A stretch of DNA of 64,000 bases from JBBDMU01 sp040905685 (GCA_040905685.1 JBBDRB010000077.1:1-64000), one strand, 5' to 3'. Positions 51,811 through 61,068 are shown, counted from the first letter of the stretch. The notes: generated by a model from the letters alone, not told the origin. Made by a program: numbers and translations.

Positions 51811-52509
51811 TTAGTTGGTGATGTTGACTTCTTCGTCCGCTTCCACTCGTCCGCCTTTCAGGCGCAGTATACGGCTGGTTTTGCGGGCCAACTCAAGATT
51901 ATGAGTTACCATGATGAGGGTTGTATTATGGGCGCTATTCAACTCGAAAATCAGGTCTGTGACTTTTTCCCCGGTCTCTCCATCCAGGTTTCCGGTGGGT
52001 TCATCACAAAACAAAATAGCCGGCCGGTTGATGAATGCCCGGGCCAAAGCCACTCTCTGCTGCTCGCCCCCGGAAAGTTGGGCGGGATAGTGATGAAGGC
52101 GACCGCCCAGTCCCACCCGGTCAAGCAACGAGGCGGCCAGACCGGACGCATTCCTGTTGCCGTTCAATTCAAGGGGTACCATCACATTCTCCAGGGCGGA
52201 AAGCGTGGGAATAAGCTGAAAGGTTTGAAAAACGAATCCCACCGACTGATTCCTGACCGAGGCGCGCTCGTCTTCGTCAAGCCGCTCAAGTTCAACACCG
52301 TTTAAGGTCACCGTACCGCGTGTTGGACGGTCGAGTCCGGCGCACAGGCTTAGCAGGGTTGTTTTGCCACTCCCTGACGGACCCACAATGGAACAGGTTG
52401 ACCCGGCGGCCACCGAAAAAGAAACATCATCCAGTACCGTTAAGTCGTGCTGTCCGCTTTTGTAAACCCTGGTAAGGTTTTGAACCTGGAGAATGGCCGG
52501 GTCGGACAT
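51811..52509 (-). CDS. ABC transporter ATP-binding protein, YbbA/LolD-like
   Basis: A 232-residue ATPase of the MacB/LolD/YbbA group. Walker A GPSGSGKTTLLSL, Q loop FVFQTFQLIP, signature LSGGEQQRVALARAF, Walker B ILFCDEPTGNLD, His switch VTHNLELA. Pairs with the downstream permease. It is divergent from tesA, the same arrangement as tesA/ybbA/ybbP of E. coli. Confidence 0.93.
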   Translation of the reverse strand: MSDPAILQVQNLTRVYKSGQHDLTVLDDVSFSVAAGSTCSIVGPSGSGKTTLLSLCAGLDRPTRGTVTLNGVELERLDEDERASVRNQSVGFVFQTFQLIPTLSALENVMVPLELNGNRNASGLAASLLDRVGLGGRLHHYPAQLSGGEQQRVALARAFINRPAILFCDEPTGNLDGETGEKVTDLIFELNSAHNTTLIMVTHNLELARKTSRILRLKGGRVEADEEVNITN

Positions 52510-52609
52510 GAAGAAATAATTTAATGACTAAGGAGTTTAACATATACAATGCATCATCGTCATGCTGAGCCGCCGTGCATTCCGGCATAAAGTCCTAAAC
52601 GACAAATTT

Positions 52610-53224
52610 ATGAAAATAAGGTTCCATCTGCTGTTTTTTATTTTTGGCATCTGCCTGATGGGTCACACGACCGGCAGCCGGACTATCGTGTTCTTTGGCG
52701 ACAGCCTAACGGCCGGCTACGGGATTAATGAAAATGAAGCCTACCCTGCACTGGTCCGCGAGAAGCTTCAGGAGGAAGGCAAAGATTACAACGTGATCAA
52801 TGCCGGACTCAGCGGGGAAACGTCTGCTGGCGGACTCAGGCGGATCGACTGGTTGCTGAGAAGTCCCATCGATGTTTTCGTATTGGGACTGGGGGCCAAT
52901 GACGGACTAAGAGGGCTGGATCTGGAAACGACCTATGATAATCTGCGGCAGATCATCGGCAGGGTGACGGATCACAATGCCGACGTTAGGATTGTAATCG
53001 CCGGAATGCAGGTGCCGCCCAACCTCGGTGACCCATACAGCCGTGAATTCAGGGAAATGTACACCCGGCTTGCAGATGAATACGATGCCTTGCTTATTCC
53101 GTTTCTGCTGGAGGGCGTAGCCGGTGATCCCGAATTGAATATGCCCGACGGCATCCACCCCAATCCGGAGGGACATGAGATTATTGCCGGTACGGTGTGG
53201 GAAAACCTGAAGCCGTTATTCTAA
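52610..53224 (+). CDS. tesA: SGNH/GDSL esterase, TesA-like
   Basis: Periplasmic arylesterase/thioesterase/lysophospholipase. I choose the ATG at 52610, which starts a signal peptide (KIRFHLLFFIFGICLMG); a start at 52562 would only add an unlikely leader. Block I FFGDSLTAGYG with the nucleophile Ser, block III LGANDGLRG with Asn, block V DGIHPNPEGH with Asp and His. About 204 residues. Its divergent pairing with ybbA/ybbP genes supports a TesA orthologue. Confidence 0.92.
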   Translation: MKIRFHLLFFIFGICLMGHTTGSRTIVFFGDSLTAGYGINENEAYPALVREKLQEEGKDYNVINAGLSGETSAGGLRRIDWLLRSPIDVFVLGLGANDGLRGLDLETTYDNLRQIIGRVTDHNADVRIVIAGMQVPPNLGDPYSREFREMYTRLADEYDALLIPFLLEGVAGDPELNMPDGIHPNPEGHEIIAGTVWENLKPLF

Positions 53225-53343
53225 CCAACGGGGGGAACGGTCTGAACTTTTTTACCTATTTTAATGCAACATACTTGCGCCTGACTTTTGATGCAACTAT
53301 ATTGCAGTTGAACATTCCATACAAACCGAAATAAAAAAATTCT

Positions 53344-53838
53344 ATGATAATCCGTTTGATCTCCGCTACTAAACTAATCAGTTTCCTGTTTCTGGCCTCC
53401 GCATTGGCACTTGCTTGTGATAATCCTGTTGACAATGACGATCACGATCATGCCGGGGCCGAGGGTTTCGTGCTGACCAGCAGTGGTGAGGAGGTTGTCA
53501 GGTATGAAAATGAACTATTTCTCTTTAATGAGGAAAGCGGGTTTGCTGTTGACGATCAGTTGCGTATTTTTGAAGCTGCATCCGCGGAGTTTGAAATAGT
53601 CTTTCTTGACCATGATGGAGACCATTTTACTCCCGACGATGATTTGATGCTGGACTGGTTGATTGGCAATCAGGATATCGTCGATTTGCAGCATGCGGAT
53701 GAAAATAAATGGAGTTTTCAGCTTAACGGGATCAGTGAAGGGGAAACAACGGTTACCTTTTATATAGTCCATGGTGAACACAATGATTTTACATCCTTAC
53801 CCCTGCCCGTTCAGGTTGCCCAAAATGAAGAAAACTAA
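53344..53838 (+). CDS. Small lipoprotein with DHDHDH cluster
   Basis: A 164-residue lipoprotein (signal helix ISFLFLASALALAC with lipobox ALAC). Just after the anchor lies DNDDHDHAGAEG, a likely metal-binding cluster. The rest is acidic and beta-rich with more Asp and His (FLDHDGDHFTPDDD, VHGEHNDF). No family assigned. It lies 28 bases before a ZnuD-like TonB receptor and is probably co-transcribed, which suggests zinc or other metal capture at the outer membrane; inference. Confidence 0.65.
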   Translation: MIIRLISATKLISFLFLASALALACDNPVDNDDHDHAGAEGFVLTSSGEEVVRYENELFLFNEESGFAVDDQLRIFEAASAEFEIVFLDHDGDHFTPDDDLMLDWLIGNQDIVDLQHADENKWSFQLNGISEGETTVTFYIVHGEHNDFTSLPLPVQVAQNEEN

Positions 53839-53866
53839 TGCGGTGAATTGAACGGTTAAGTTGTTA

Positions 53867-56119
53867 ATGAAGATATTGATTTCCGCATGTTTGCTTCTGC
53901 TGCTACTGTCAGGGCCCTTGTTGGCCCATGAAGATACGGACAACCAGAAAGTCGGGTATATTCAGGGCCGGGTCATTAACGTGGATACGGGTGAGCCTAT
54001 TGGCTGGTCCAGTATCATCGTGGAAGACCTGAACCGTTCGGTGACCGCCCACGAAAACGGAGAGTTTTTTCTCAGGAACATACCGGCCGGTGAACACACG
54101 CTGACCGCCAGACGTCTGGGATATGAAAGTACGGAGATCACCATCCGGGTTGCCGAAGCGGACACTACCCATGTAAGCATAGAACAAAAAGAAACGATAT
54201 TCAGGTCTTCGGCAATTGAGGTGGTGGGAAGGCATTACATCCATGACGATCCTACAACTGAGACAGAACGGGTTATTTCCGGCCGGCAGCTCAGGCAGCA
54301 GCTGGGCAGAACCATTGCTGAAACATTAGGCAATGAACCCGGCCTGTCCCGGCAAAGCATGGGGCCGGCTCCCTCCCGTCCGGTCATGCGGGGGCTCGGC
54401 GGTGAGCGTTTGCTGATCCTGGAGGATGGGGGCCAGACCGGTGATCTGTCGGCTACCTCAGCCGATCATGCCCTGGCCATTGACCCCATGACTGCCGGAC
54501 AGATTGAGTTGATCCGCGGACCCTCGGCCCTGACCTATGGATCCAATACGATGGGGGGAGTAATCAATGTTGTGCGGGGACAAATTCCTGTTAACATGCC
54601 TGACCATATTCATGGCAGCGGCAGCTTTCAGGGGGAAACGGTAAACAGTGGACTTTCAGGGGGAGCATCGGCCTTTGGTCCCCTGGGCAGTTTTGCGTAC
54701 CGTGCCGATGGCAGCATCCGTAATGCCGGCGATGTGTCCACTCCGGCGGGGACCCTGGGAAACACAGCCATTACTACTCACAACGGTTCGGCGGGATTAA
54801 GCTATATCCGCCCCGCGGGTATGGTTGGCGTATCAGGCAATTTCCTGAATACCGAATATGGCATCCCAGGCGGGTTCGTCGGGGCCCATCCCAGCGGGGT
54901 TAATATCGAAATGTACCGCCGGTACTTCGAACTTAAATCCGAGTACCATCTTGATGAGAACTGGCTCAGGCGCCTGGATTTTGACGGGACCTATGCGTAT
55001 TACCATCACCGGGAACTGGAATTCGGCGGCCAGGTTGGTTCCGAGTTTGGTGTCCTGACCAGTACTGTAAATGCAAAGGCCCATCACCGCGGGTTTATCT
55101 TTTCAAAGGGAATGATAGGCTTGCGTGCTGAAATGCGTAATTATTCTTCGGGAGGATTCAATTTTACCCCTTCCACCACCGAACAGGCCCTGGCCGGTTA
55201 TGTATTCGAGGAAGCCGATTTCAACAGGCTGAACCTTCAGGCAGCCTTTCGCTATGATCTGAGAACAGTGAGGCCGGGAGAAGAGCAAACGTCTCCCAGG
55301 ATAGGTCTGATTAGGCCACGGACCTTTCAAAACTATTCAGCCTCACTGATGGCCACCTACGATCTCAGTGACGGGTTGCAGGTCGGGAGCATTTTCATGC
55401 GTACGTTCAGGGCTCCGGGCGTCGAGGAACTTTTCTCCGAGGGGCCTCATCTGGCGGCCTATTCATTTGAAACGGGGAATCCTGAACTGAACGAAGAGCG
55501 AGGATTCGGCATTGATGTATTTACCCGGTATGCCAGCGAACGGGCAAGGGTCCGTTTTTCCTTGTTTCGCAATCAGTTCAGTGATTTTATCCATCCGGTC
55601 AACACCGGGGAAACGAATTTAAGTACCCTTTTGCCTGTTTACCAATATTCCGGAGAGCGTGTTTTAATGACAGGGTTTGAAGCCGGAGGGGAAATTAAAC
55701 TGCTGAATAACCTCTATTCGGCCGGAAAGATCGGTTATGTGCGCGGAGATATTATTGACGATATGGAGGTCATGCCCCTTGTGGCGGTTTCCGGCGAGCA
55801 TGAACCTTTGCCTATGATCCCGCCGCTCAGCGGAAAAATTGATCTGGAATACCGTCGCAGTGACCTGACAGCGGGAGCTTCCATGCGACTGGCGTCAGCC
55901 CAGCAGAAGACCGGCCAGTTTGAAGAATCCACCGACGGCTATGCCATCTATGATCTTTATATGCAGTTCAGTTTTGATAACGGACCCATGCTTCATACCC
56001 TGTCGCTGAACCTGGAGAATATTACCAATCAGGAATACCGCATGCACCTGTCCCGGGTTAAATCCATCATGCCTGAACCCGGCCGCAATGTTAAACTGTT
56101 ATACAGGATGTATTTTTAG
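53867..56119 (+). CDS. TonB-dependent receptor, ZnuD-like
   Basis: Outer-membrane receptor of about 750 residues. I choose the ATG at 53867 over a TTG six bases earlier. Signal peptide about 1-20; carboxypeptidase-like domain (about 30-110, GRVINVDTGEPIGWSSIIVE); plug (about 130-245) with VMRGLGGERLLILEDGG, SATSADHALAIDPM and LIRGPSALTYGSNTMGGVIN; then the barrel to the C-terminal LLYRMYF. The S-x-DHAxAxDP phrase and the barrel motif YYHHRELEFGGQVGSEFG resemble ZnuD zinc receptors. The DHDHDH lipoprotein upstream supports a metal substrate. Confidence 0.82.
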   Translation: MKILISACLLLLLLSGPLLAHEDTDNQKVGYIQGRVINVDTGEPIGWSSIIVEDLNRSVTAHENGEFFLRNIPAGEHTLTARRLGYESTEITIRVAEADTTHVSIEQKETIFRSSAIEVVGRHYIHDDPTTETERVISGRQLRQQLGRTIAETLGNEPGLSRQSMGPAPSRPVMRGLGGERLLILEDGGQTGDLSATSADHALAIDPMTAGQIELIRGPSALTYGSNTMGGVINVVRGQIPVNMPDHIHGSGSFQGETVNSGLSGGASAFGPLGSFAYRADGSIRNAGDVSTPAGTLGNTAITTHNGSAGLSYIRPAGMVGVSGNFLNTEYGIPGGFVGAHPSGVNIEMYRRYFELKSEYHLDENWLRRLDFDGTYAYYHHRELEFGGQVGSEFGVLTSTVNAKAHHRGFIFSKGMIGLRAEMRNYSSGGFNFTPSTTEQALAGYVFEEADFNRLNLQAAFRYDLRTVRPGEEQTSPRIGLIRPRTFQNYSASLMATYDLSDGLQVGSIFMRTFRAPGVEELFSEGPHLAAYSFETGNPELNEERGFGIDVFTRYASERARVRFSLFRNQFSDFIHPVNTGETNLSTLLPVYQYSGERVLMTGFEAGGEIKLLNNLYSAGKIGYVRGDIIDDMEVMPLVAVSGEHEPLPMIPPLSGKIDLEYRRSDLTAGASMRLASAQQKTGQFEESTDGYAIYDLYMQFSFDNGPMLHTLSLNLENITNQEYRMHLSRVKSIMPEPGRNVKLLYRMYF

Positions 56120-56171
56120 AGACAAACATTTTTTCCTATATTAATAAAAAATTAATTAACAGGATGAGAAT

Positions 56172-56642
56172 ATGATGGCAAGAGGCATTGTAACGGCGAT
56201 AGCAGCGGTACTTATATTAATCTCAGCAGACGTTTACGCTCAGCAGGTCACGACAAAAGTGCTGACCCTCGAAGAAGCAAAAACAATGGCTGATGCCGCT
56301 GAGGAGCGGGCCCGCCAGGATAACTGGAACGTAGTGATAACGATTGTTGATGCCGGCGGACATGCGATCCTGCTGCGGCGTATGGACGGTACCCAGATTG
56401 GCAGCATTGAGGTTGCCCAACGGAAAGCGCAGGCGGCCGTATATTATAAACGCCCGACAAAAGCCTTCCAGGATGAAGTGTCGGGCGGCAATTACATTAT
56501 GATGGAACTGCCGGGGGCCATACCGTTCGAGGGGGGGCTCCCTGTCATGGATGACGGCCGGGTTATTGGCAGTATCGGGGTCAGCGGGGTAACGGCCGTA
56601 CAGGACGGCATCATTGCCCAGGCCGGGCTGGACGCGCTGTAA
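56172..56642 (+). CDS. Secreted GlcG/HbpS-like protein (DUF336)
   Basis: A 156-residue protein with signal peptide (GIVTAIAAVLILISADVYA-Q) and one GlcG/HbpS domain: LTLEEAKTMADAAEERA, VVITIVDAGGHAILLRRMDG, SIEVAQRKAQAAVYYKRPTK, GGLPVMDDGRVIGSIGVSG. HbpS relatives bind haem; others bind small ligands or cobalamin. Location in the periplasm next to a TonB receptor fits a ligand- or metal-handling role, but this is inference. Confidence 0.85.
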   Translation: MMARGIVTAIAAVLILISADVYAQQVTTKVLTLEEAKTMADAAEERARQDNWNVVITIVDAGGHAILLRRMDGTQIGSIEVAQRKAQAAVYYKRPTKAFQDEVSGGNYIMMELPGAIPFEGGLPVMDDGRVIGSIGVSGVTAVQDGIIAQAGLDAL

Positions 56643-56659
56643 ACCGAGGGTAAACAGGG

Positions 56660-57730
56660 TTAATCGACCTGAAAAAAGTTATAATGGCCGGTTTTAGGCG
56701 TGCTGCCCGGTTCGGTCAGCACGGCCTCACCCCTGAAGTCAAGGACTTCTCCGCCCAAAAAAGCCCGAGCCGCCCTTCGCTGAATCCATCCCAGTTCACC
56801 GAGCACCGAAAACCGCTCTTCATCCTTTGAACGGGAGAGCCGAATGGTGTTGGAATTTTCCAATTCCAGTTCAATGTCCTGTGCTATGGTGTTACCGAAC
56901 GCACGGCTCCGGGTCATTTCCTTGATATCCTTCGCACCGTAAAGCCTGATGTTATTATCCCGGTTTACAAGGCGGTAACCAATGGCCCTGCTGTCTCTTG
57001 ACGAAGGATACAAAAAGTACAGAAGATCCCAATTTTCAGCATCTTCATGGTAAACAAAACGGTACCCGCTGTGCAGCAGACGTGTGGTGGTTTGGTTTTG
57101 AAACGTATGATCCATATAGGCTGTACCGGTAACCTTCTCTGTATTATTGTTTACCGATACATGGCCCTTCACTTCCGCATAGGGAATGTGGGTAATGATG
57201 CCGATCTTTTCGTTGCCGACCATAAACTGGCCCTGTTCCCATTTGTACCCTTCAGCTATATTTTCAAGCGAAAGGCTGATATCGTAATTGTTACCGTCTT
57301 TTGAAGTTTTGACCCGCACTTCGTGCTCTTCGGGCAGCTTCCCCTTAAAGTAGACTTCACGGTCGGGTTTGGGCCTGAAGATAAAGTTATCCTTATCCTG
57401 CACCAGTACATCTATCGGATACTCGCGGGAAACCTGATGCAATTCGTCATCCAGGTTGTATACCGATACCCTCACCCCGCTTACCGGTGATTTAAAGCTC
57501 CCGAAGTTAGCCACGGAGAAGGTAATATGAACCTTCATTCCATCATTGAGGTAAAAATGGTAGCTCCATATTTCATTATAGTGGCTCCCCTCAAAGGTCT
57601 GGACCCAGATGTCTTCGGGTTCGGATATTTTTAAGTCCCCATCGGGATTTGAAGTCTGCCCCCCGGCAGGTCCCTGCCAAAAGAAAAGAATAAGTGCAAT
57701 TGCCAGGGTGGTCCTTGAAAAATTCAGCAT
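56660..57730 (-). CDS. Secreted lipocalin-like protein (AttH/CrtC superfamily)
   Basis: A 356-residue protein with an N-terminal signal peptide (TTLAIALILFFWQGPAGG). The middle shows two consecutive beta-barrel halves with the sequence GTAYMDHTFQNQ, the Y-x-D-H motif seen in the AttH/CrtC/Svf1 lipocalin-like superfamily. Members include carotenoid hydratases and Diels-Alderase-like enzymes as well as lipid-binding proteins. No substrate can be assigned. Convergent with the HbpS-like gene. Confidence 0.55.
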   Translation of the reverse strand: MLNFSRTTLAIALILFFWQGPAGGQTSNPDGDLKISEPEDIWVQTFEGSHYNEIWSYHFYLNDGMKVHITFSVANFGSFKSPVSGVRVSVYNLDDELHQVSREYPIDVLVQDKDNFIFRPKPDREVYFKGKLPEEHEVRVKTSKDGNNYDISLSLENIAEGYKWEQGQFMVGNEKIGIITHIPYAEVKGHVSVNNNTEKVTGTAYMDHTFQNQTTTRLLHSGYRFVYHEDAENWDLLYFLYPSSRDSRAIGYRLVNRDNNIRLYGAKDIKEMTRSRAFGNTIAQDIELELENSNTIRLSRSKDEERFSVLGELGWIQRRAARAFLGGEVLDFRGEAVLTEPGSTPKTGHYNFFQVD

Positions 57731-57871
57731 TAAATACTATAGGTTTGTTTAAAAGATATTAACGTTTCAATTCCTGATTCGTTGTATCCGGGCGGGTGGT
57801 CTGGAATGAATGCCCGGCCTCATGAGTTCTTTTAAAAGATATTCAAATTAGCCATTCAGTCCGTTAAAGTC

Positions 57872-59401
57872 ATGCAGATTCAACATCCCATCACCCGTCA
57901 ATCATTCTGGACCGATAATACCCCTTCCAAAAACGGGTACCGTGAATTAAGATCAGGAATCGAAGCTGATGTCGCCATCATCGGTGGAGGCATAACCGGG
58001 TTGATTGCCGCCCATCAGCTTGCCCTGGAAGGGAAAAGCGTGGCCATTCTGGAGTCCGGCCGGATCGGCGGCAGCACCACCGGATTCTCGACGGGGAACC
58101 TGTATGTGCCGCTGCAGACCGGCTACCACAAAATACTCGGCAGCTTCGATCAGGAGACGGTAAGGATCATTGCCCATTCCAGGAAAGCAGCCATTGATTT
58201 CGTAGAGCGGCTCATTCTTGAAAATAACATAGATTGCCAGTTCCATCGCAGGCCCTGGTACATGTATACCAATAACTCAGCCAACATGGGTTTGATCAGC
58301 GATGAGGTCGAAACGCTGAAAAACGCCGGGATGGATATTGACCTTATAGATAAAATGCCGCTTAAGACCGCGTTCAAGAAAGCGGCTAAAATGGAAAATC
58401 AGGCCCGGTTCAATCCCTGTAAACTTGTTATTGAACTGGCCGATATCCTCCGAAAACAGGGCTGCCGGGTGTATGAGGGCAGTCCGGTTACCGCCATTGA
58501 AGAAAACGACAGGTGGAATCTGCTTACCCCGTCCGGGTCGGTCACAGCAGAATACCTGATCGAGGCTACTCATATCCCCAAAGGGATAAATATGGTGCAA
58601 ACCCTGGTTTATCCCCACAGAAGCTATGTCGTTGCAGCAGAGATAAAAGAGCCGTATCCCGACGGGAATTTCTGGGATATGGATAAAGAACCGGCCCATG
58701 CGATAAGTTCACATGGCATCCGGACCGGGGGACTGGAAATGCTGATGTTTGCCGGCAATCATCATAAAACGGGTCAGTCGGATAAATCCTATAAACAGCA
58801 TTATAAAGAGCTGGAGGAATTCATTGAAAAAACCTATCCGGGATCATCCATCAAATACCACTGGTCGGCCCAGCATTACACGCCGGCCGACGGGGTGCCG
58901 TATATCGGGAAAAGCGGATTTTCTGATAAGCGGCTTATGGCCACCGGTTTTGCTGCAGACGGACTCACTTTCGGGGTGGTATCGGGTATTATCCTATCCA
59001 ATATAATAACCGGATCGGATAACCCCTGGCTTCCGGCTTATGATTCGGCCCGCTTTACCCCCATTTCTTCCTCAAAGGAATTTGTTAAAGAGAACCTCAA
59101 CGTTGCCACCCGGTATATTAAGGATTACCCGCGATTTGGTGAAGTCGAACAGTTTAATCAAATCGGCAAGCTGGAAGGCAAAACCCTGCAGGTCAACGGA
59201 GAAAAACTTGCCGCATACCGGGATGAAAACAATAAGCTGCTGGTGCATTCGGCCATTTGTCCGCATATGAAATGTATCGTGAACTGGAATGACGCCGAGA
59301 AAACATGGGATTGCCCCTGTCATGGAAGCCGGTTCTCCGTAGAGGGCCGGGTCCTTGAAGGTCCGGCCCTCGAACCCCTCCCGCCTATATCAGGTTGGTG
59401 A
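57872..59401 (+). CDS. FAD-dependent oxidoreductase with C-terminal Rieske domain
   Basis: A 509-residue two-domain protein. The DAO-type FAD domain (about 30-400) has VAIIGGGITGLIAAHQLALEG and a C-terminal TGFAADGLTFGVVSGIILS. The Rieske domain (about 420-505) has CPHMKC and CPCHGSRFS, giving the C-x-H and C-x2-H ligands of a [2Fe-2S] cluster. This fusion is a known family of gamma-glutamylputrescine-oxidase-like proteins of uncertain substrate. The end overlaps the convergent phosphorylase gene by 17 bases. Confidence 0.9.
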   Translation: MQIQHPITRQSFWTDNTPSKNGYRELRSGIEADVAIIGGGITGLIAAHQLALEGKSVAILESGRIGGSTTGFSTGNLYVPLQTGYHKILGSFDQETVRIIAHSRKAAIDFVERLILENNIDCQFHRRPWYMYTNNSANMGLISDEVETLKNAGMDIDLIDKMPLKTAFKKAAKMENQARFNPCKLVIELADILRKQGCRVYEGSPVTAIEENDRWNLLTPSGSVTAEYLIEATHIPKGINMVQTLVYPHRSYVVAAEIKEPYPDGNFWDMDKEPAHAISSHGIRTGGLEMLMFAGNHHKTGQSDKSYKQHYKELEEFIEKTYPGSSIKYHWSAQHYTPADGVPYIGKSGFSDKRLMATGFAADGLTFGVVSGIILSNIITGSDNPWLPAYDSARFTPISSSKEFVKENLNVATRYIKDYPRFGEVEQFNQIGKLEGKTLQVNGEKLAAYRDENNKLLVHSAICPHMKCIVNWNDAEKTWDCPCHGSRFSVEGRVLEGPALEPLPPISGW

Positions 59402-60164
59402 GGAGTTCTGTGACCAACCGGGTAAAATCGCTTTCCCTCAGCCTGGCGGCTTTGCTGATCTCATCATGGCTGAGCTTGCCGGGTTTTATTCCAGCCGCCA
59501 TATTGGAAATCAGTGAAATGCCCAGGTTGCTCAGGCCCAGGCGGTGTGCTTCCAGCAGCTCGGCCGAGGTTGACATGCCCACGGCGTCGGCTCCGAGTGT
59601 CCGGAAAGCACGAATTTCAGCCCTGGTCTCGTAACTCGGTCCGCTGGTGAATATATAGCTGCCCGAACGGACGAAGATCCGGTTTTGCCTGGCAATGTCC
59701 CGTGCCCGGTCAATGGCCGCAGCGTTATCGTAGCCGGACCGATTTTCGTTAACCTGAATAAGCTTGTCAATCAGCATCAGGTCACCCGTGCGGTAGGAAG
59801 CGTTAATGCCGCCGGCGGCATTGGTCACGATCAGCAGACGGGCTCCCAGCAATTTAGACAACCTCACCGGCAGCAGGATTGTTTCCGGCCCATATCCTTC
59901 ATATTGATGGAACCGCCCCGAAAAAACAAGCACCTTCCGCGAACCGATACATCCCCGGGAGAGAACCCCTTCGTGTCCGCTTACGCCGGTTTGCGGGAAA
60001 CCGGCCTCGGAATAGGCCATGGAACAAGACCCCTGAAGAACTCCTGAAAAGCCCCCGAGTCCGGAGCCCAGAATAACGGCTGCATCGATTCCGCCGGCCA
60101 GCCCCGCCCTTTTCAGCTGTTCACACGCCCGGAGAACAGGATTATGTTTATGTTGAGGTGTCAA
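59385..60164 (-). CDS. Purine nucleoside phosphorylase, type I trimeric
   Basis: Cleaves purine nucleosides with phosphate for salvage; fits with the AzgA-like purine permease of this window. Seen: VILGSGLGGFSGVL, VFSGRFHQYEGYG, VTNAAGGINASYRTGDL, TSGPSYETRAEIRAFRTLGADAVGMST split as GPSYETRAEIRAF and GADAVGMST, and ISNMAAGI. About 259 residues. The start is TTG at 60164, one base after the rsmE stop, so the two are coupled. Confidence 0.92.
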   Translation of the reverse strand: MTPQHKHNPVLRACEQLKRAGLAGGIDAAVILGSGLGGFSGVLQGSCSMAYSEAGFPQTGVSGHEGVLSRGCIGSRKVLVFSGRFHQYEGYGPETILLPVRLSKLLGARLLIVTNAAGGINASYRTGDLMLIDKLIQVNENRSGYDNAAAIDRARDIARQNRIFVRSGSYIFTSGPSYETRAEIRAFRTLGADAVGMSTSAELLEAHRLGLSNLGISLISNMAAGIKPGKLSHDEISKAARLRESDFTRLVTELLTNLI

Positions 60165-60165
60165 A

Positions 60166-60849
60166 TCAGGTAAACCGGCTTAATAAAGCAGCTGCCGCTG
60201 TTTCGGACCGAAGCCTGTACTTTCCCAGGCTGACGATAGCCGCCCTTTTTTCGGTTAAAAAATGGATCTCCTCGTCCGAGAAGCCTCCTTCCGGCCCGAT
60301 CAGCACCAGGTGGTTTTTATTCAGTTCAAAAAAGGCAGGTGACCGGGATTTTTGCTTTTCATGGCCCACAATCAAATCATGGCTGCTGTGGCCGGATATC
60401 GCATCGCCGAGTGATTTTTTAAAGACAACCGGTGGCAAATAAGACCGGAGGGACTGTTTCATGGCACTGAGGGCAATGGCCTGCAGACGGTCCAGATTGA
60501 CTTTTTGCCGTTCACTGTGAGTGGATTTGAAAAGGATGACTTCGGTTGCGCCCAGTTCAACGGCCTTTTCCACGGCAAATTCCAAACGCTGTCTGTTCTT
60601 TATGATTCCAAGTGCCAGGATCAGGTCGTATGGTTTCGCTTCACTGCTGTGGTTCTCGATTGAAACGCTGATATGATGTGAGGCCGAAGATTCAATGCGA
60701 CCTTCATAACGGTTTCCCTTTCCATCGGTAACCGTTATGGGATCCCCGGTCTTGAACCGCAGTACCCTGATCACGTGCCGGGCCTCATCCCCTGTAATGG
60801 TTAGCCTGTGCTCCTGAACCTTTTCGGGTTGGGTATAGAACAGGTTCAT
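60166..60849 (-). CDS. rsmE: 16S rRNA m3U1498 methyltransferase RsmE
   Basis: SPOUT-class enzyme that methylates U1498 of 16S rRNA. Seen: N-terminal PUA-like domain with ITGDEARHVIRVLRFKTGD, then LALGIIKNRQRLEFAVEKAVELGATEVI (split: RLEFAVEKAVELG), STHSERQ, and the SAM-binding knot LIGPEGGFSDEEI near the C-terminus. Length 227, normal. It begins four bases inside the BFD-like gene (ATGA overlap). Confidence 0.95.
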   Translation of the reverse strand: MNLFYTQPEKVQEHRLTITGDEARHVIRVLRFKTGDPITVTDGKGNRYEGRIESSASHHISVSIENHSSEAKPYDLILALGIIKNRQRLEFAVEKAVELGATEVILFKSTHSERQKVNLDRLQAIALSAMKQSLRSYLPPVVFKKSLGDAISGHSSHDLIVGHEKQKSRSPAFFELNKNHLVLIGPEGGFSDEEIHFLTEKRAAIVSLGKYRLRSETAAAALLSRFT

Positions 60850-61061
60850 GAATGTTCATGGATCTTATCATCCCCCGGGACAAAAGCCGTCTGGCCGGTC
60901 CGCATCATTTTTTCCACATACGGCCGGCACATCCGGCATCCGCAGCAGCATTTTTCCCGGGAAATTAAGTCCCCGAAACTCAAATCATGCTCCATAGCAT
61001 AATCCTTCAGTTCTTCAAAAGAGATCCGGTGGCACACGCACATGATTACGGTTTTCTTCAT
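60846..61061 (-). CDS. BFD-like [2Fe-2S]-binding protein
   Basis: A 71-residue protein with the bacterioferritin-associated-ferredoxin pattern: CVCHRISFEELKDY near the start, then CCCGCRMCRPYV. The four ligands are likely C8, C10 and the CGCRMC pair. Bfd reduces bacterioferritin or acts as an electron carrier in assimilatory pathways; no bacterioferritin is nearby. Overlaps rsmE by four bases, so it is probably co-transcribed with rsmE and the phosphorylase gene. Confidence 0.82.
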   Translation of the reverse strand: MKKTVIMCVCHRISFEELKDYAMEHDLSFGDLISREKCCCGCRMCRPYVEKMMRTGQTAFVPGDDKIHEHS

Positions 61062-61068
61062 CCCTGCA

